From contig JAJRUD010000165.1 of the NCBI GenBank assembly GCA_024277995.1, positions 1-35,095 of the forward strand: a DNA stretch of 35,095 nt, written 5' to 3'. Positions 15,118 through 23,552 of the stretch are shown piece after piece. The notes beneath the pieces were generated by a model. The model ran no database searches. It was not told where the DNA came from and saw nothing but the letters and a program-made list of their open reading frames with translations. The translations under genes were made by a program, and so were the position numbers. Every line of letters begins with the position of its first letter. The first letter of the stretch is position 1. This stretch comes from Chloroflexota bacterium. Lineage in GTDB: Bacteria; Chloroflexota; Anaerolineae; Anaerolineales; E44-bin32.

Positions 15118-16158
15118 ATGACCACCATCCCGACACCCATCCAGCAAGGACAATCCGATCCGGCCCAGCGCCTCATCCTCAGGCCGGCCACCATGCAGGA
15201 TCTAGAGGTCGTCGCCGACCTCTTCAACCGGCATGCCGTGGCAACCACCGGCGCGCCTGAGACCAACGTTGAGCGGCTGCGCAGAGGGTGGACCACACCG
15301 GGATTCGACCCGACCCACAACGTCCGCCTGGCCGTGAACTCCCGGGGGGAGGCGCTGGGCGTCGTCAAGCTATGGGACCTGGACGAGCCGCCCCTGATAC
15401 ACTACGTCGCATGCGCCGTACACCCGGAGCATCTGGGCCGCGGCATCGGCACGGCGCTCAACTGCTGGGCCCATGACCGCGCCCGGGAGTCGCTCCACCG
15501 CGCCCCGCCGGGGGCGCGCGTGGTGGTCCACAGCTACACCGTGAGCGGCCACGAGCCGACGCGCCGGCTCTTCGAGAGCCTGGGGATGCGCCTCATCCGC
15601 CACTCCTACCACATGGTCATCGACCTGCAGGCCCCCATCCCGGAACCGCGCTGGCCGGCGGGCATCAGCCTGCGTCCCTTCGCCCCCGAGCGCGATGCCG
15701 AGGCCGTCTTCCGCGCCGAGGACGAGGCCTTCCAGGATCACTTCGGCTACGTGGAGGAGCCCTTCGAGACGGCCTTCCCGCGCTGGCGCCACTACCGCCT
15801 GCAGGGGGAGAGCTTTGACCCCGCACTGTGGTTCGTCGCCGTGCAGGGCGACCAGATCGCCGGGCTCTCCATCTGCCGGCTGAAGGCCGATGATGACCCA
15901 CAGATGGGCTGGATCTCCTCGCTCTGTGTGCGCCGCCCCTGGCGCCGCCGCGGCCTGGCCCTGGCCCTGCTCCTGCAGTCCTTCCGCGCCTTTCGCGAGC
16001 GAGGGCAGCAGCGGGCCGGGCTGGGGGTCGACGCCAGCAACCTGACGGGCGCCACTCGCCTCTACCAGCGCGCCGGAATGCGCATCCAGCGCCAGTACGA
16101 CCTCTATGAACTCGAGCTGCGCCCGGGTAAGGAACTGGCCACGGTGAGCCTGGAGTGA
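15118..16158 (+). CDS. Tandem GNAT-family N-acetyltransferase
   Basis: 346 residues hold two GNAT domains. Domain 1 (about 18-170) has HPEHLGRGIGTAL (102-113), an acetyl-CoA loop. Domain 2 (about 183-335) has SSLCVRRPWRRRGLALALL (267-285) and the late motif VDASNLTGATRLYQRAGM (304-321). The double-domain layout and the EDEAFQDHFG segment recall mycothiol-synthase-like enzymes, but such tandem GNATs are common in Chloroflexota and no mycothiol genes are near. GAAGGAG lies 10 bases upstream of the start; the gene follows the permease by 21 bases, probably in the same operon. Confidence 0.82.
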   Translation: MTTIPTPIQQGQSDPAQRLILRPATMQDLEVVADLFNRHAVATTGAPETNVERLRRGWTTPGFDPTHNVRLAVNSRGEALGVVKLWDLDEPPLIHYVACAVHPEHLGRGIGTALNCWAHDRARESLHRAPPGARVVVHSYTVSGHEPTRRLFESLGMRLIRHSYHMVIDLQAPIPEPRWPAGISLRPFAPERDAEAVFRAEDEAFQDHFGYVEEPFETAFPRWRHYRLQGESFDPALWFVAVQGDQIAGLSICRLKADDDPQMGWISSLCVRRPWRRRGLALALLLQSFRAFRERGQQRAGLGVDASNLTGATRLYQRAGMRIQRQYDLYELELRPGKELATVSLE

Positions 16159-16193
16159 GAGAAAGCGGGCTCCTTGAAAAAGCCCGCTTTCTC
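16159..16193 (+). terminator. Perfect 13-bp hairpin directly after the GNAT stop
   Basis: GAGAAAGCGGGCT (16159-16171) and AGCCCGCTTTCTC (16181-16193) are exact complements around a 9-base loop. The stem begins at the base after the stop codon. Only the TTTCT inside the stem is T-rich, so termination is likely by position rather than by a classic T-tract. Confidence 0.6.
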
Positions 16194-16241
16194 CCCATCG
16201 CGCGTTACAATTCGAGGCACCTGGAAAGGGGCTCAGCCGCC

Positions 16242-16877
16242 ATGACAGAAGCACCACCCAACATACGCGCCGTCATCTGGGATCTGGGAGGCGTGCTCGT
16301 CCGCACGGAAGACTGGACCCCGCGCGCGCGCTGGGAGCAGCGCCTGGGGCTGGAGCCCGGCGCGCTCTCGCGCCTGGTCTTCGAAGGCGAGGCTTCCCGC
16401 AGGGCATCCATCGGCCAGGCCGACACGGCCGACGTGTGGCAATGGGTCGGTCGCCGGCTGGGCATCCCGGAGGAGGAATGGCCCCTCCTGGAACGCGACT
16501 TCTGGTCCGGCGACAGCGTGGACATGGAGATCATCGCCTTCATCCGCGGGCTGCGCCCGCGCCTGGCAACCGGCCTGCTGAGCAACGCCTGGCCCTCCCT
16601 GCGCCAAGCCCTTGAAGAGCACTGGCGCATCGCCGACGCCTTCGATCACATCGTCATCTCCGCTGAGGCCGGCATGGTCAAGCCGGACCCGCGCATCTAC
16701 CACCTTGCCCTGCAGGGCCTGGGGGTCGCGCCTGAAGAGGCGATCTTCATCGACGATTTCATAGAGAACGTCGAGGGCGCACGCGCCGTGGGTATGCACG
16801 CGGTCCACTTCCGCTCGTCCGAACAGGCATTGGAAGAGGTCCGCGCCCTGCTCGATAACACTTCTGCGGGAGCCTAG
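16242..16877 (+). CDS. HAD-superfamily hydrolase (subfamily IA, DxG variant)
   Basis: 211 residues. Motif I is WDLGGVLV with nucleophile D14; the second Asp of the usual DxD is Gly16, as in YihX-like phosphatases and epoxide-hydrolase N-domains. Motif II is LLSNAWP, motif III the Lys of GMVKPDPRIY, and motif IV IFIDDFIENVEGARAVGM. Start ATG 16242 was chosen over 16155, since the latter would put the GNAT terminator inside the gene; GAAAGGGG precedes 16242. Probably a sugar-phosphate phosphatase, substrate unknown. Its stop is one base from the start of the next small ORF. Confidence 0.85.
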   Translation: MTEAPPNIRAVIWDLGGVLVRTEDWTPRARWEQRLGLEPGALSRLVFEGEASRRASIGQADTADVWQWVGRRLGIPEEEWPLLERDFWSGDSVDMEIIAFIRGLRPRLATGLLSNAWPSLRQALEEHWRIADAFDHIVISAEAGMVKPDPRIYHLALQGLGVAPEEAIFIDDFIENVEGARAVGMHAVHFRSSEQALEEVRALLDNTSAGA

Positions 16878-16878
16878 C

Positions 16879-16995
16879 ATGCGTCGCCGCAGCGAACGGG
16901 ACAGGAGCGGCTGGGATCCTATCCCCGACCTGCCTGCCATGGCGGCCGTCGGCCCCACAGAACATCGCCTCGCCGCGGGATTCGAATCGCGATGA
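16879..16995 (+). CDS. Possible 38-residue coupling ORF before the HEAT-repeat gene
   Basis: ATG at 16879, with GGGAG 6 bases upstream, reads 38 codons (MRRRSERDRSGWDPIPDLPA...) and its TGA overlaps the ATG of the HEAT-repeat gene (ATGA). The HEAT-repeat gene itself has no ribosome-binding site, so this frame could deliver ribosomes to it. Composition is unremarkable and no family is recognised. Confidence 0.35.
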   Translation: MRRRSERDRSGWDPIPDLPAMAAVGPTEHRLAAGFESR

Positions 16996-17885
16996 GCAGG
17001 GGACGCCTGCAGGAACTGCGCCACGACCTGCTCGCCGCGGCCCGCACCGGGTCGGCCGATGCGATCCAGGCGGCTCTCGACGGTTTGGCGCGCTTCCCCT
17101 CGCCCCGCCGGCGATCCGTCGCCGGGCTGCGGCTCGCGCCCAAGGACCTGCGCCTTCTCGGCTTGCACCTGGGCGACGCCCTGCCGCCTCAGTCCCGCCG
17201 AGGAGCATTACGCTCCCTCACCGCGCATCCCGCACCCACCGTCCGCGCCCTGCTCGCATGGGCGTTGCTCGCCGCCTGGCCCGAGCTCTGGGCCGTGGGC
17301 TTGGCCGAGGAATTGCTCACGGCGCCTGAACCGTCCGTGCAGTCGGCGGCTCGCGAGGCTCTGCTCACCCTGCCCCACGAGGAACGCCTCCGGCTCTCGA
17401 AACATTGGGGCAGTTCCCCCGAGCCGCTCCTGCGAAGCGCAGCGCTCACCCTGCTCCCCGGCGCCGCGGCAGCGGAGGCCCTGACCACCCTGCAGCGCTC
17501 CGCCGATGACCCGGCCCCCGAAGTGCGCGCCGCGGCGGCCGAGGCATTGGCCTGCGCCGCCCAGGAGCGACCCGATGACGTGATCCAGGCGCTGCTCGAA
17601 TGGGCCGAGCAGGCCTCAGCGCCGCAGGCCTGGGTGTTCGCCAAGGCCTTGGCCAGAAGCCCGCTCGTCAGCCGGCCGCGAGAGGTGCTGCCCATCCTGG
17701 AACGCCTGGGGCGGCGCCATGGCCAGGACCCCGACGTCGCCCGCGCCCTGGTGGGCACCCTGCGCGCCCTGGCCCGCCGCGGCGCCCGATCCCAGGTCCT
17801 GGAAGCTCTCGAAGGATGGGGGGGCGCGCAGGACGCCTCTCTACGCTCGCTGGCCGAGCGCGGCCGGCAGCGCCTGGCATCATAG
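16992..17885 (+). CDS. HEAT-repeat protein
   Basis: 297 residues, nearly all alpha-helical and Ala/Leu/Arg rich, with tandem HEAT-like units. Clear ones are SVQSAAREALLTLPHEERLR, LLRSAALTLLPGAAAAEALT and PEVRAAAAEALACAAQERPD. The motif is a scaffold for protein binding, so no enzyme role is implied. No signal peptide or membrane segment is present. The gene lacks its own ribosome-binding site and is joined by ATGA to the upstream 38-codon frame, pointing to co-translation with the HAD gene. Confidence 0.7.
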   Translation: MSRGRLQELRHDLLAAARTGSADAIQAALDGLARFPSPRRRSVAGLRLAPKDLRLLGLHLGDALPPQSRRGALRSLTAHPAPTVRALLAWALLAAWPELWAVGLAEELLTAPEPSVQSAAREALLTLPHEERLRLSKHWGSSPEPLLRSAALTLLPGAAAAEALTTLQRSADDPAPEVRAAAAEALACAAQERPDDVIQALLEWAEQASAPQAWVFAKALARSPLVSRPREVLPILERLGRRHGQDPDVARALVGTLRALARRGARSQVLEALEGWGGAQDASLRSLAERGRQRLAS

Positions 17886-17990
17886 CCGTCGAAGACGGCC
17901 GCGGCACGCCCGGCCGCCCGCTGGGGGAAAGACGAGCCTGGATGATTACAGTGAAATCGGCAGCTGACCTCTTTGCGCCCGCAGGATCCA

Positions 17991-19145
17991 TCAGGGCAAG
18001 AAGTTCAGCGGATTCACTTTCCCCCACAGGTCGCTCATCATCTCGAAGTGCAGGTGCGGGCCGCGGCAATTCCCCGAACAACCAATCAGGCCAATGAGTT
18101 GACCCTGAAAGACGGCCTGTCCGCATCCCACGTTCACCTGGCTCAGGTGAGCGTAGAGCGTCTGCCAGCCGTTTCCACGGTCCAGCACGATCACCAGGCC
18201 GTAGCCCCAATTGTTCCATCCAGCGAATACCACCACGCCCGTGTCAGCGGCGGAGACACCGTGGCCCATCGCTCCGCCGATGTCGATGGCCGAATGCGTA
18301 TCAGGGTCATAGCCGAAACCGGAGATGCTGCGCAAGGGAGTGGGCCACACGAAAGTCGCCCTTCCCGTCGGCCCGGAGGCCACGCTTCCACAGTAGCCCG
18401 GCCCCAGGATCTTGGCCGCAGCGGGGTTGCTGCGGGAAATGCGCGGCGCGCTCCAGGTGGGCACTTCGCGTCTGCCCTCCGGGATCACCAGCCAGGTCCC
18501 CGCCTCGATGTCCGGATTTAAGGGGTCCACGTCCGGGGCCAGGCCGTTGCCAGGCCAGTCTATGATTTCTTCAATCTCCACTTTAAAGAAGCGCGCCACT
18601 CCCAGTAGAGTGTCTCCCTCATGCCACTCATAGTACGCGCCGTCCACTGGGAGGATGTTCAGATCCTGCCCCGGACGCAGGCTATGCGGATCCCCTTCCA
18701 GGACATCCCAGTTGCCCCACAGGATCGTGGAAGGTTTGAGCCCGAATCTTTCTGCGATACCGAAGAGGCTATCACCCGGCTGGACCAGATATTTCACCAC
18801 AGCAACGCGCGGACGGTCAGGAAACAGCGTGTGGGGGTTCGCCCGTCGCGGGACGCCTCCCGCTCCCACGGGGATTGCCGTCGGATAAACCGGTAGATCG
18901 GCCATATCAACCAGCGGACCTTCGGCCTGCAGGCTCGCACCCTCCGGCGTCCACGTCGCGGCCACGGCACGCGCCCGGAATGGGTCGAGGGGCTTCCCCC
19001 ACAGGATCCCGCTTCCCAAAGCCAGGACACCCAGGCCGGCTGCCACGATGGCCAGTTTCGCCCCCTTTCGCACACGCCCGGCGGCATGGGTGGCCTCGCC
19101 AGAGGCAGCCTCATTTTCGAGCCTCATGCGATCAGGGTCATCCAT
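17991..19145 (-). CDS. Membrane-anchored LysM / M23 peptidase
   Basis: Zinc endopeptidase of peptidoglycan, 384 residues. A cytoplasmic N-tail leads into one membrane span (about 29-50). Two LysM domains follow (about 119-165 and 172-223), then the M23 (lysostaphin-type) domain with its full metal and catalytic set: H284 and D288 (HSAIDIGG), H333 (YAHLS) and H364/H366 (GPHLHFE). Cysteines 252, 341, 356 and 360 may form disulfides outside the cell. Start ATG 19145 is preferred over 19283: GGTGGGGGG lies just upstream and the promoter at 19170-19199 lies inside the longer frame. Likely role: wall remodelling or division. Confidence 0.92.
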   Translation of the reverse strand: MDDPDRMRLENEAASGEATHAAGRVRKGAKLAIVAAGLGVLALGSGILWGKPLDPFRARAVAATWTPEGASLQAEGPLVDMADLPVYPTAIPVGAGGVPRRANPHTLFPDRPRVAVVKYLVQPGDSLFGIAERFGLKPSTILWGNWDVLEGDPHSLRPGQDLNILPVDGAYYEWHEGDTLLGVARFFKVEIEEIIDWPGNGLAPDVDPLNPDIEAGTWLVIPEGRREVPTWSAPRISRSNPAAAKILGPGYCGSVASGPTGRATFVWPTPLRSISGFGYDPDTHSAIDIGGAMGHGVSAADTGVVVFAGWNNWGYGLVIVLDRGNGWQTLYAHLSQVNVGCGQAVFQGQLIGLIGCSGNCRGPHLHFEMMSDLWGKVNPLNFLP

Positions 19146-19169
19146 GTCATACCCCCCACCGACGTAGCC

Positions 19170-19199
19170 ATCACAGCAATGGGCCAAAACCGCTGTCAA
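19170..19199 (-). promoter_or_regulatory. Probable promoter of the LysM/M23 gene
   Basis: On the minus strand a perfect TTGACA (19194-19199) is followed after 18 bases by TGTGAT (19170-19175, 4 of 6). The start would lie near 19163, 18 nt before the chosen ATG. Confidence 0.5.
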
Positions 19200-19305
19200 C
19201 GACCTGTTCTCATACGGCTTGCCTGCGGACACCCGCTGGCGCCACCGACCCGCCTGGCTTATACTCCCAGCGGTTCGGACCAACCTAGCTCAGGGAGCGT
19301 ATGCC

Positions 19306-21978
19306 ATGAGTCGACGCCCATCCCCCTTCGCGGCGGCGCGCCTCGGCCTAGCCCTAACGCTGAGCCTGGCGCTGATCGCCGCCACCTTCACCCCTACCCC
19401 CTCCCGGATCTCCCCCAAACTCCCCTCCCCCGCCCTCCAAACCCAGACCAGCCTGCTCATCGACGCCCTCTACTACGACACTTACCTGGCCAACGAGCCC
19501 GAGGAGGCCGTGGCGCTGATCAACGTCGGGTCCGCCGCGGTGGACCTGGCGGGGTGGAGCATCAGCGACGGAGAAGGTACTGTGACCTTCCCCGGCTACA
19601 GCCTGGCACCCGGCGCCCGCGTCTGGGCGGCCCGCACGGCCACCTCCTTCCAGCAGGAGTTCGGCTTCAAACCCGACTTCGAGTACGGCGGCGATTCAGA
19701 CCCGGCTGTGCCTGACATGAACGGCACTGCCCCGGCCTTCGCCAACAGCGGCGACGAGGTGATCTTGCTCGATCCGGCCGGCACGACCGTGGATGCCCTG
19801 GTATACGAGGCGGGGGACGTGACCATCGCCGGCTGGTCCGGCCCGGCCCTCTTCCCTTACACCCAGGGCTATTTCGGCGCCGAGGGCCAGATCCTCTACC
19901 GCAAGCTCGATCAGACCACCGCCATGCCCATTCCCGACACCGACACCCTGGCCGATTGGGCCCAGGCGACCGATGATGACATCGACGGCAAGAAGGTCCA
20001 GTACCCGGGCTGGGACCTCCTGCGCTACTTCTTCCCGCTCAAGACGACCCAGACCGCCAACCTGACCTACCTCATCGCCCCCGACAACATCTTCGATGCC
20101 TACCTGGCCGAGATCAACAAGGCCAACAGCTACATCCACATCGAGGGCTATTCCTTCACCAACGCCCACATCGCCGATGCGCTGGTCGCCAAGCTCCAGG
20201 CCGGGGTCCAGGTGCGCGTGCTGCTGGAGGAAGAGATCGTCAATGGCATTTCCGACCAGGAACGCTGGATCTGCCAGCAGATCGAGGCCAACGGCGGCGA
20301 ATGCTGGTTCATGTACAACGACGACCCCACCGACGTCCACGACCGCTACACCTTCCAGCACGCCAAGTTCACCGTCGTGGATGGGGTCACCCTGCTCACC
20401 GGCTCCGAGAACCTGAACGGCTCCTCCATGCCGGCCGACGACAAGGCCGACGGCACGTGGGGCAACCGCGGCGTCTACATCATCACCGACGCTCCCGACT
20501 TGGTGAACCACGCGCTGGACATCTTCACCCACGACCTGGATCCCGCCAACCACAAGGACGTGCGCCGCTGGGATCCCGCCATCGACGCCCCGCCGGCCGG
20601 CTTCTCACCCGACTACACCACCGGCGGTACCGGCTACAGCGTCCAGTTCCCCGACCCGCTGGTTTTAAGCGGCACTTTCGACTTCGAGGTGGTGCAGTCG
20701 CCGGATAACTCCCTGCGCCTGCAGGACAGCCTGCTCGGGCTGGTGGCGCGCGCCGGTGCCGGCGGCGTGGTGCTCGTGGAGCAGCTTTACGAGCGAACCT
20801 ATTGGGGCCCCTCCACCAGCGACCCGGCCACCGACCCCAACCCGCGCCTGGAGGCCTACATCGACGCCGCCCGGCGCGGGGCCGACGTGCGCATCCTGCT
20901 CGACTCCTACTACGATGACCCGGCCGACCCACGCGGCAACGCGGCCACCTGCAACTACGTGAACAACATCGCCTCCAGCGAGGGCCTCGACCTGGCCTGC
21001 CTGATCGGCAACCCCAGCGGTACGGGCATCCATAACAAGATGGTCCTGGTCTGGGACGGATCCCAGGGCTGGACGCATACCGGCTCCATCAACGGCTCGG
21101 AGAATTCCAGCAAGAACAACCGCGAGCTGGCCGTGCAGGTTCGGTCGACGGCGGGCTACAACTACCTGGCCGACCTCTTCGAGTACGACTGGGTGGTCTC
21201 AGGCGGGGCGCCCATCTTCCCCACGCCGACGCCCACCGCCACGGCCACCTTCACCGCCACACCGACGGCCACCGCCACGCCTACCGCCAGCGCCACCCCC
21301 ACCTTCACGCCAACCTACACGCCCGCCGCTACAGCCACACCCACCTTCACCGACACACCAACCGCCAGCGCCACCCCCACTGCGACGGCGACGGCCACCC
21401 CCACCTTCACGCCAACCTACACGCCCACGCCCGCGGGCCCCAACCACCTGCTCATCCGCGAGGTCTTCTACGACACGCCTGGCAAGGACTCCGACGAGGA
21501 GTGGATCGAGATCTACAACCCGACCGGCAGCACGGTGGACCTCTCCGGTTACAAGCTTGGTGATGAAGAGACACGGGGCGGCGGCGAAGGCATGTATCGC
21601 TTCCCCGGCGGAGCATCCATCGCCCCGGGGCAGGTGCTGGTCGTGGCGCTCAAGGCGACGGGCTTCCGCGCCCTCTACGGCTTCGACCCGGACTATGAGG
21701 TGAAGGACAGCGATCCTGCCGTGCCGGACATGAGCGTCTATTCCGCCTGGGCCGGCGGAACCATCGCGCTGAGCAACACCGGCGACCAGGTGCTGCTGCT
21801 CGACGAAACCGACACTTCCGTCGACGTGGTGACCTACGAGCGGGGCAGCTATCCCGGCGTGGTGGCGCACCCCGGCGTGGCCAGCGGCCACTCTATCGAG
21901 CGCTCACCCGCGGACCAGGACACCGATGACTGCAGCCTGGATTTCGTGGACCGCTTCCCTCCCACGCCAGGCGGATAG
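19306..21978 (+). CDS. Secreted phospholipase-D-like protein with two lamin-tail domains
   Basis: 890 residues: signal peptide (MSRRPSPF plus hydrophobic stretch to about residue 28); lamin-tail domain 1 (about 48-185, [20 protein letters not shown]); two PLD-like halves with HKD motifs, H352-A-K in [20 protein letters not shown] and H576-N-K in [10 protein letters not shown] followed by [12 protein letters not shown]; a Thr/Pro/Ala linker (about 636-712); and lamin-tail domain 2 (about 715-885, [20 protein letters not shown]). In the second HKD motif the Asp is one residue later than the HxK(x)4D consensus. PLD-fold enzymes cleave phosphodiesters of lipids or nucleic acid; lamin-tail domains often accompany extracellular nucleases. 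There is no wall anchor, so it is probably released. ATG 19306 is preceded by GGGAG at 19293-19297; the ATG at 19301 is out of frame. Confidence 0.85.
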   Translation: MSRRPSPFAAARLGLALTLSLALIAATFTPTPSRISPKLPSPALQTQTSLLIDALYYDTYLANEPEEAVALINVGSAAVDLAGWSISDGEGTVTFPGYSLAPGARVWAARTATSFQQEFGFKPDFEYGGDSDPAVPDMNGTAPAFANSGDEVILLDPAGTTVDALVYEAGDVTIAGWSGPALFPYTQGYFGAEGQILYRKLDQTTAMPIPDTDTLADWAQATDDDIDGKKVQYPGWDLLRYFFPLKTTQTANLTYLIAPDNIFDAYLAEINKANSYIHIEGYSFTNAHIADALVAKLQAGVQVRVLLEEEIVNGISDQERWICQQIEANGGECWFMYNDDPTDVHDRYTFQHAKFTVVDGVTLLTGSENLNGSSMPADDKADGTWGNRGVYIITDAPDLVNHALDIFTHDLDPANHKDVRRWDPAIDAPPAGFSPDYTTGGTGYSVQFPDPLVLSGTFDFEVVQSPDNSLRLQDSLLGLVARAGAGGVVLVEQLYERTYWGPSTSDPATDPNPRLEAYIDAARRGADVRILLDSYYDDPADPRGNAATCNYVNNIASSEGLDLACLIGNPSGTGIHNKMVLVWDGSQGWTHTGSINGSENSSKNNRELAVQVRSTAGYNYLADLFEYDWVVSGGAPIFPTPTPTATATFTATPTATATPTASATPTFTPTYTPAATATPTFTDTPTASATPTATATATPTFTPTYTPTPAGPNHLLIREVFYDTPGKDSDEEWIEIYNPTGSTVDLSGYKLGDEETRGGGEGMYRFPGGASIAPGQVLVVALKATGFRALYGFDPDYEVKDSDPAVPDMSVYSAWAGGTIALSNTGDQVLLLDETDTSVDVVTYERGSYPGVVAHPGVASGHSIERSPADQDTDDCSLDFVDRFPPTPGG

Positions 21979-21993
21979 CACCCAGAATCGCCC

Positions 21994-22026
21994 AGGGCCA
22001 CGGGGCTTCCGAAGCTCCGGGGCCCT
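21994..22026 (+). terminator. Hairpin after the PLD/lamin-tail gene
   Basis: AGGGCC (21994-21999) with the following GGGGCTTC can fold back on GAAGCTCC and GGGCCCT (ending 22026), followed by CTTC. It begins 16 bases after the stop. The T-tract is poor. Confidence 0.45.
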
Positions 22027-22071
22027 CTTCGAGCACAGCCCTGGCGGGGAAAGGTCGCCTCGCCTCCGATA

Positions 22072-22118
22072 AACCACAAGACCTGACGGACATCGAAGGC
22101 CCGTCAGGTCTTGTGGTT
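22072..22118 (-). terminator. Perfect 18-bp hairpin, likely terminator of the small RNA
   Basis: AACCACAAGACCTGACGG (22072-22089) and its exact complement (22101-22118) flank an 11-base loop. On the minus strand the stem ends GTGGTTTATC, a short T-rich tail. It lies six bases beyond the closing stem of the RNA at 22125-22320 and could also stop readthrough from the PLD gene on the plus strand. Confidence 0.6.
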
Positions 22119-22124
22119 CTCAGC

Positions 22125-22320
22125 GAATGAGCCTCCTGCCATCCAAAGGGCGGCCGGCACTGCCGCTCTTGCCGGGAGACACCCTGTCCCTTACCGCTTG
22201 GAAGGGCGGCGCTCCAGCCGATCGGCGTTCGGGCATCCGCCCCGCCGTGGCGGCGGATGGGCCGGAGCAGACCGCGGCTGACAGGGGCACGCAGCCCTGA
22301 GGTGGCCTGAGGCTCGTTCC
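22125..22320 (-). ncRNA. Candidate ~196-nt structured RNA, possibly 6S RNA
   Basis: No gene fits this stretch, yet a strong minus-strand promoter starts at its right end and an 18-bp hairpin follows its left end. The predicted RNA begins GGAACGAGCCUC, and its 3' end GAGGCUCAUUC pairs with this start (10 of 11 pairs). Inside, further pairings nest in order: GCCACC with GGATGGC, GCTGC with GCGGC, CCCTGTC with GACAGGG, GCCGC with GCGGT, GCTCCGGCC with GGCTGGAGC, and an apical CATCCGCC/GGCGGATG. The result is one long rod with an internal bubble, the shape and size of 6S RNA, which binds RNA polymerase. SRP RNA, RNase P and tmRNA motifs were not found. The class is inferred by shape only. Confidence 0.5.
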
Positions 22321-22326
22321 TACATT

Positions 22327-22355
22327 ACTTTAGGAGCCCCTGCGCACACTGTCAA
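22327..22355 (-). promoter_or_regulatory. Strong promoter of the candidate small RNA
   Basis: Minus-strand TTGACA (22350-22355, perfect) and TAAAGT (22327-22332) are exactly 17 bases apart. The predicted start falls at 22320, precisely where the closing stem of the folded RNA begins. Confidence 0.65.
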
Positions 22356-22463
22356 GCCGCGATCCTCTTAAAAAAGGTACCATGCCCAAACGCGCTGAGT
22401 GCGCCCATCGCCTGCCTCATATTCGCCATCCTCGCGGCCCCAGGGCCTGCGGCCGTTTTGGGC

Positions 22464-22469
22464 TATAAT
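22464..22469 (+). promoter_or_regulatory. Possible -10 box for the uORF-DGK-galK operon
   Basis: A perfect TATAAT lies 44 bases before the uORF start. No -35 or TGn extension is visible, so an activator or another sigma factor would be needed if it is real. Confidence 0.35.
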
Positions 22470-22512
22470 CGCCGCACTCCGATCTCTGACGCAGATAGCA
22501 GGGAGGCCCCCC

Positions 22513-22620
22513 ATGATCCACGAGGTGTGCGTTCGAATGGGCAGCCCGGCGACGGCAACGCCTCCGCCGGTGTCCCTCGCCCAAAGCAGGGTTCCCCTCG
22601 CGGGGGAGGCCCGCCCATGA
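22513..22620 (+). CDS. Possible 35-residue upstream ORF coupled to the DGK-like gene
   Basis: ATG at 22513 has GGGAGG 6 bases upstream and reads MIHEVCVRMGSPATATPPPV... to TGA at 22618-22620, which overlaps the ATG of the next gene (ATGA). The next gene also has its own GGGGGAGG at 22602-22609, inside this frame. It may be a coupling or regulatory frame; no family recognised. Confidence 0.35.
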   Translation: MIHEVCVRMGSPATATPPPVSLAQSRVPLAGEARP

Positions 22621-23531
22621 GCCGCCGAGTGAAATTGATCTTCAACCCCCACGCGGATCGGGGGCGCGCCTGGGACATCGCCGCCTCCCTGCAGTCCGTC
22701 ATCGAGCGCCTTGGCGAAGGTTCCTGGGCCGCGACGGAATATCCCACCCACGCCACCGAGCTGGCCAAGGAAGCTGCCGAAGATGGTTTCGACATCGTCG
22801 CCGCGCTGGGAGGGGATGGCACCGTCCATGAGGTGGTCAACGGCTTGATGCAGATCCCCGCCGATCGACGCCCGATGCTGGCCGCAGTGCCCATCGGCTC
22901 CGGCAACGACTTCTGCGCCAACGCGGGGCTTCCGCTCTCGCCGGAGGAGGCCATGCAAAGGGTCTTCAACGGCGAACCCCGGCCCATCGACATCGGCGTG
23001 ATGCAGGACGACACCGGCCGCACCGAATACTGGGACAACACCGTGGGTATCGGCTTCGGCGCCTTCGTCACCCTTTATTCCTATCGCTCCGCCCACCTGC
23101 AGGGCTTCACCATGTACCTGTGGTCGGTGATCCTCACCATCCTGCGCAACCACGACCCCCTGCACATGAAGATCATCACCGATGCGGAAACCATCGAGTG
23201 CGACGTGCAGTATTTCGTGCTTGCCAACGGCGCCCGCGAGGGAGGCGGTTTTCTGGTGGCGCCTGAAGCCCGCAACGACGACGGCCTGATGAACTACGCC
23301 ATGATCGAGCACGTCTCACGCCTCATGATGTTCCGCATCATCCCGGAAGTGATGAAAGGCACGCACGAGCGCTTCAAGCCGGTCCGCCTCGGCACGTTTA
23401 AGGAAGTGCGCATCACCTCTGATCCCCCTATGGCCATCCACGCCGACGGAGAGATCCTGGCCGGCTTCACCTCCCAGGTGCGCGAAGTCAGCGCCCGATT
23501 GATCCCGGGAGCGCTCAAAGTGGTCACCTGA
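22617..23531 (+). CDS. Diacylglycerol kinase family lipid kinase (YegS/DgkB-like)
   Basis: 304 residues. The catalytic-domain motifs are NPHADRG (10-16, usually NPxAGxG), the glycine-rich GGDGT (65-69) in ALGGDGTVHEVVNGL, and PIGSGNDF (92-99). The C-terminal beta-sandwich domain contains DNTVGIGFGAFV, FLVAPEARNDDGLMN and a final segment PPMAIHADGEI, where D of ADGE is conserved. It phosphorylates diacylglycerol or a related lipid at the inner membrane face, probably recycling lipids. Start ATG 22617 follows GGGGGAGG by 7 bases. It heads an operon with the helicase-associated gene and galK. Confidence 0.88.
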   Translation: MSRRVKLIFNPHADRGRAWDIAASLQSVIERLGEGSWAATEYPTHATELAKEAAEDGFDIVAALGGDGTVHEVVNGLMQIPADRRPMLAAVPIGSGNDFCANAGLPLSPEEAMQRVFNGEPRPIDIGVMQDDTGRTEYWDNTVGIGFGAFVTLYSYRSAHLQGFTMYLWSVILTILRNHDPLHMKIITDAETIECDVQYFVLANGAREGGGFLVAPEARNDDGLMNYAMIEHVSRLMMFRIIPEVMKGTHERFKPVRLGTFKEVRITSDPPMAIHADGEILAGFTSQVREVSARLIPGALKVVT

Positions 23532-23552
23532 CCGGCGCGCCGGTCCCGCGCC

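Noticed and set aside
15118-16158. Mycothiol synthase (mshD) for the tandem GNAT gene
   Set aside because: The double-GNAT layout alone is not specific, and no other mycothiol genes lie in the window.
16972-16992. T-arm-like GATTCGAATC suggesting a tRNA end
   Set aside because: No acceptor stem, anticodon arm or D-arm can be built around it, and it lies in the coupled ORF before the HEAT gene.
22125-22320. SRP RNA, RNase P RNA or tmRNA for the structured RNA
   Set aside because: The SRP apical GGAA/AGCA motifs, the RNase P core and the tmRNA tRNA-like end were looked for and not seen.
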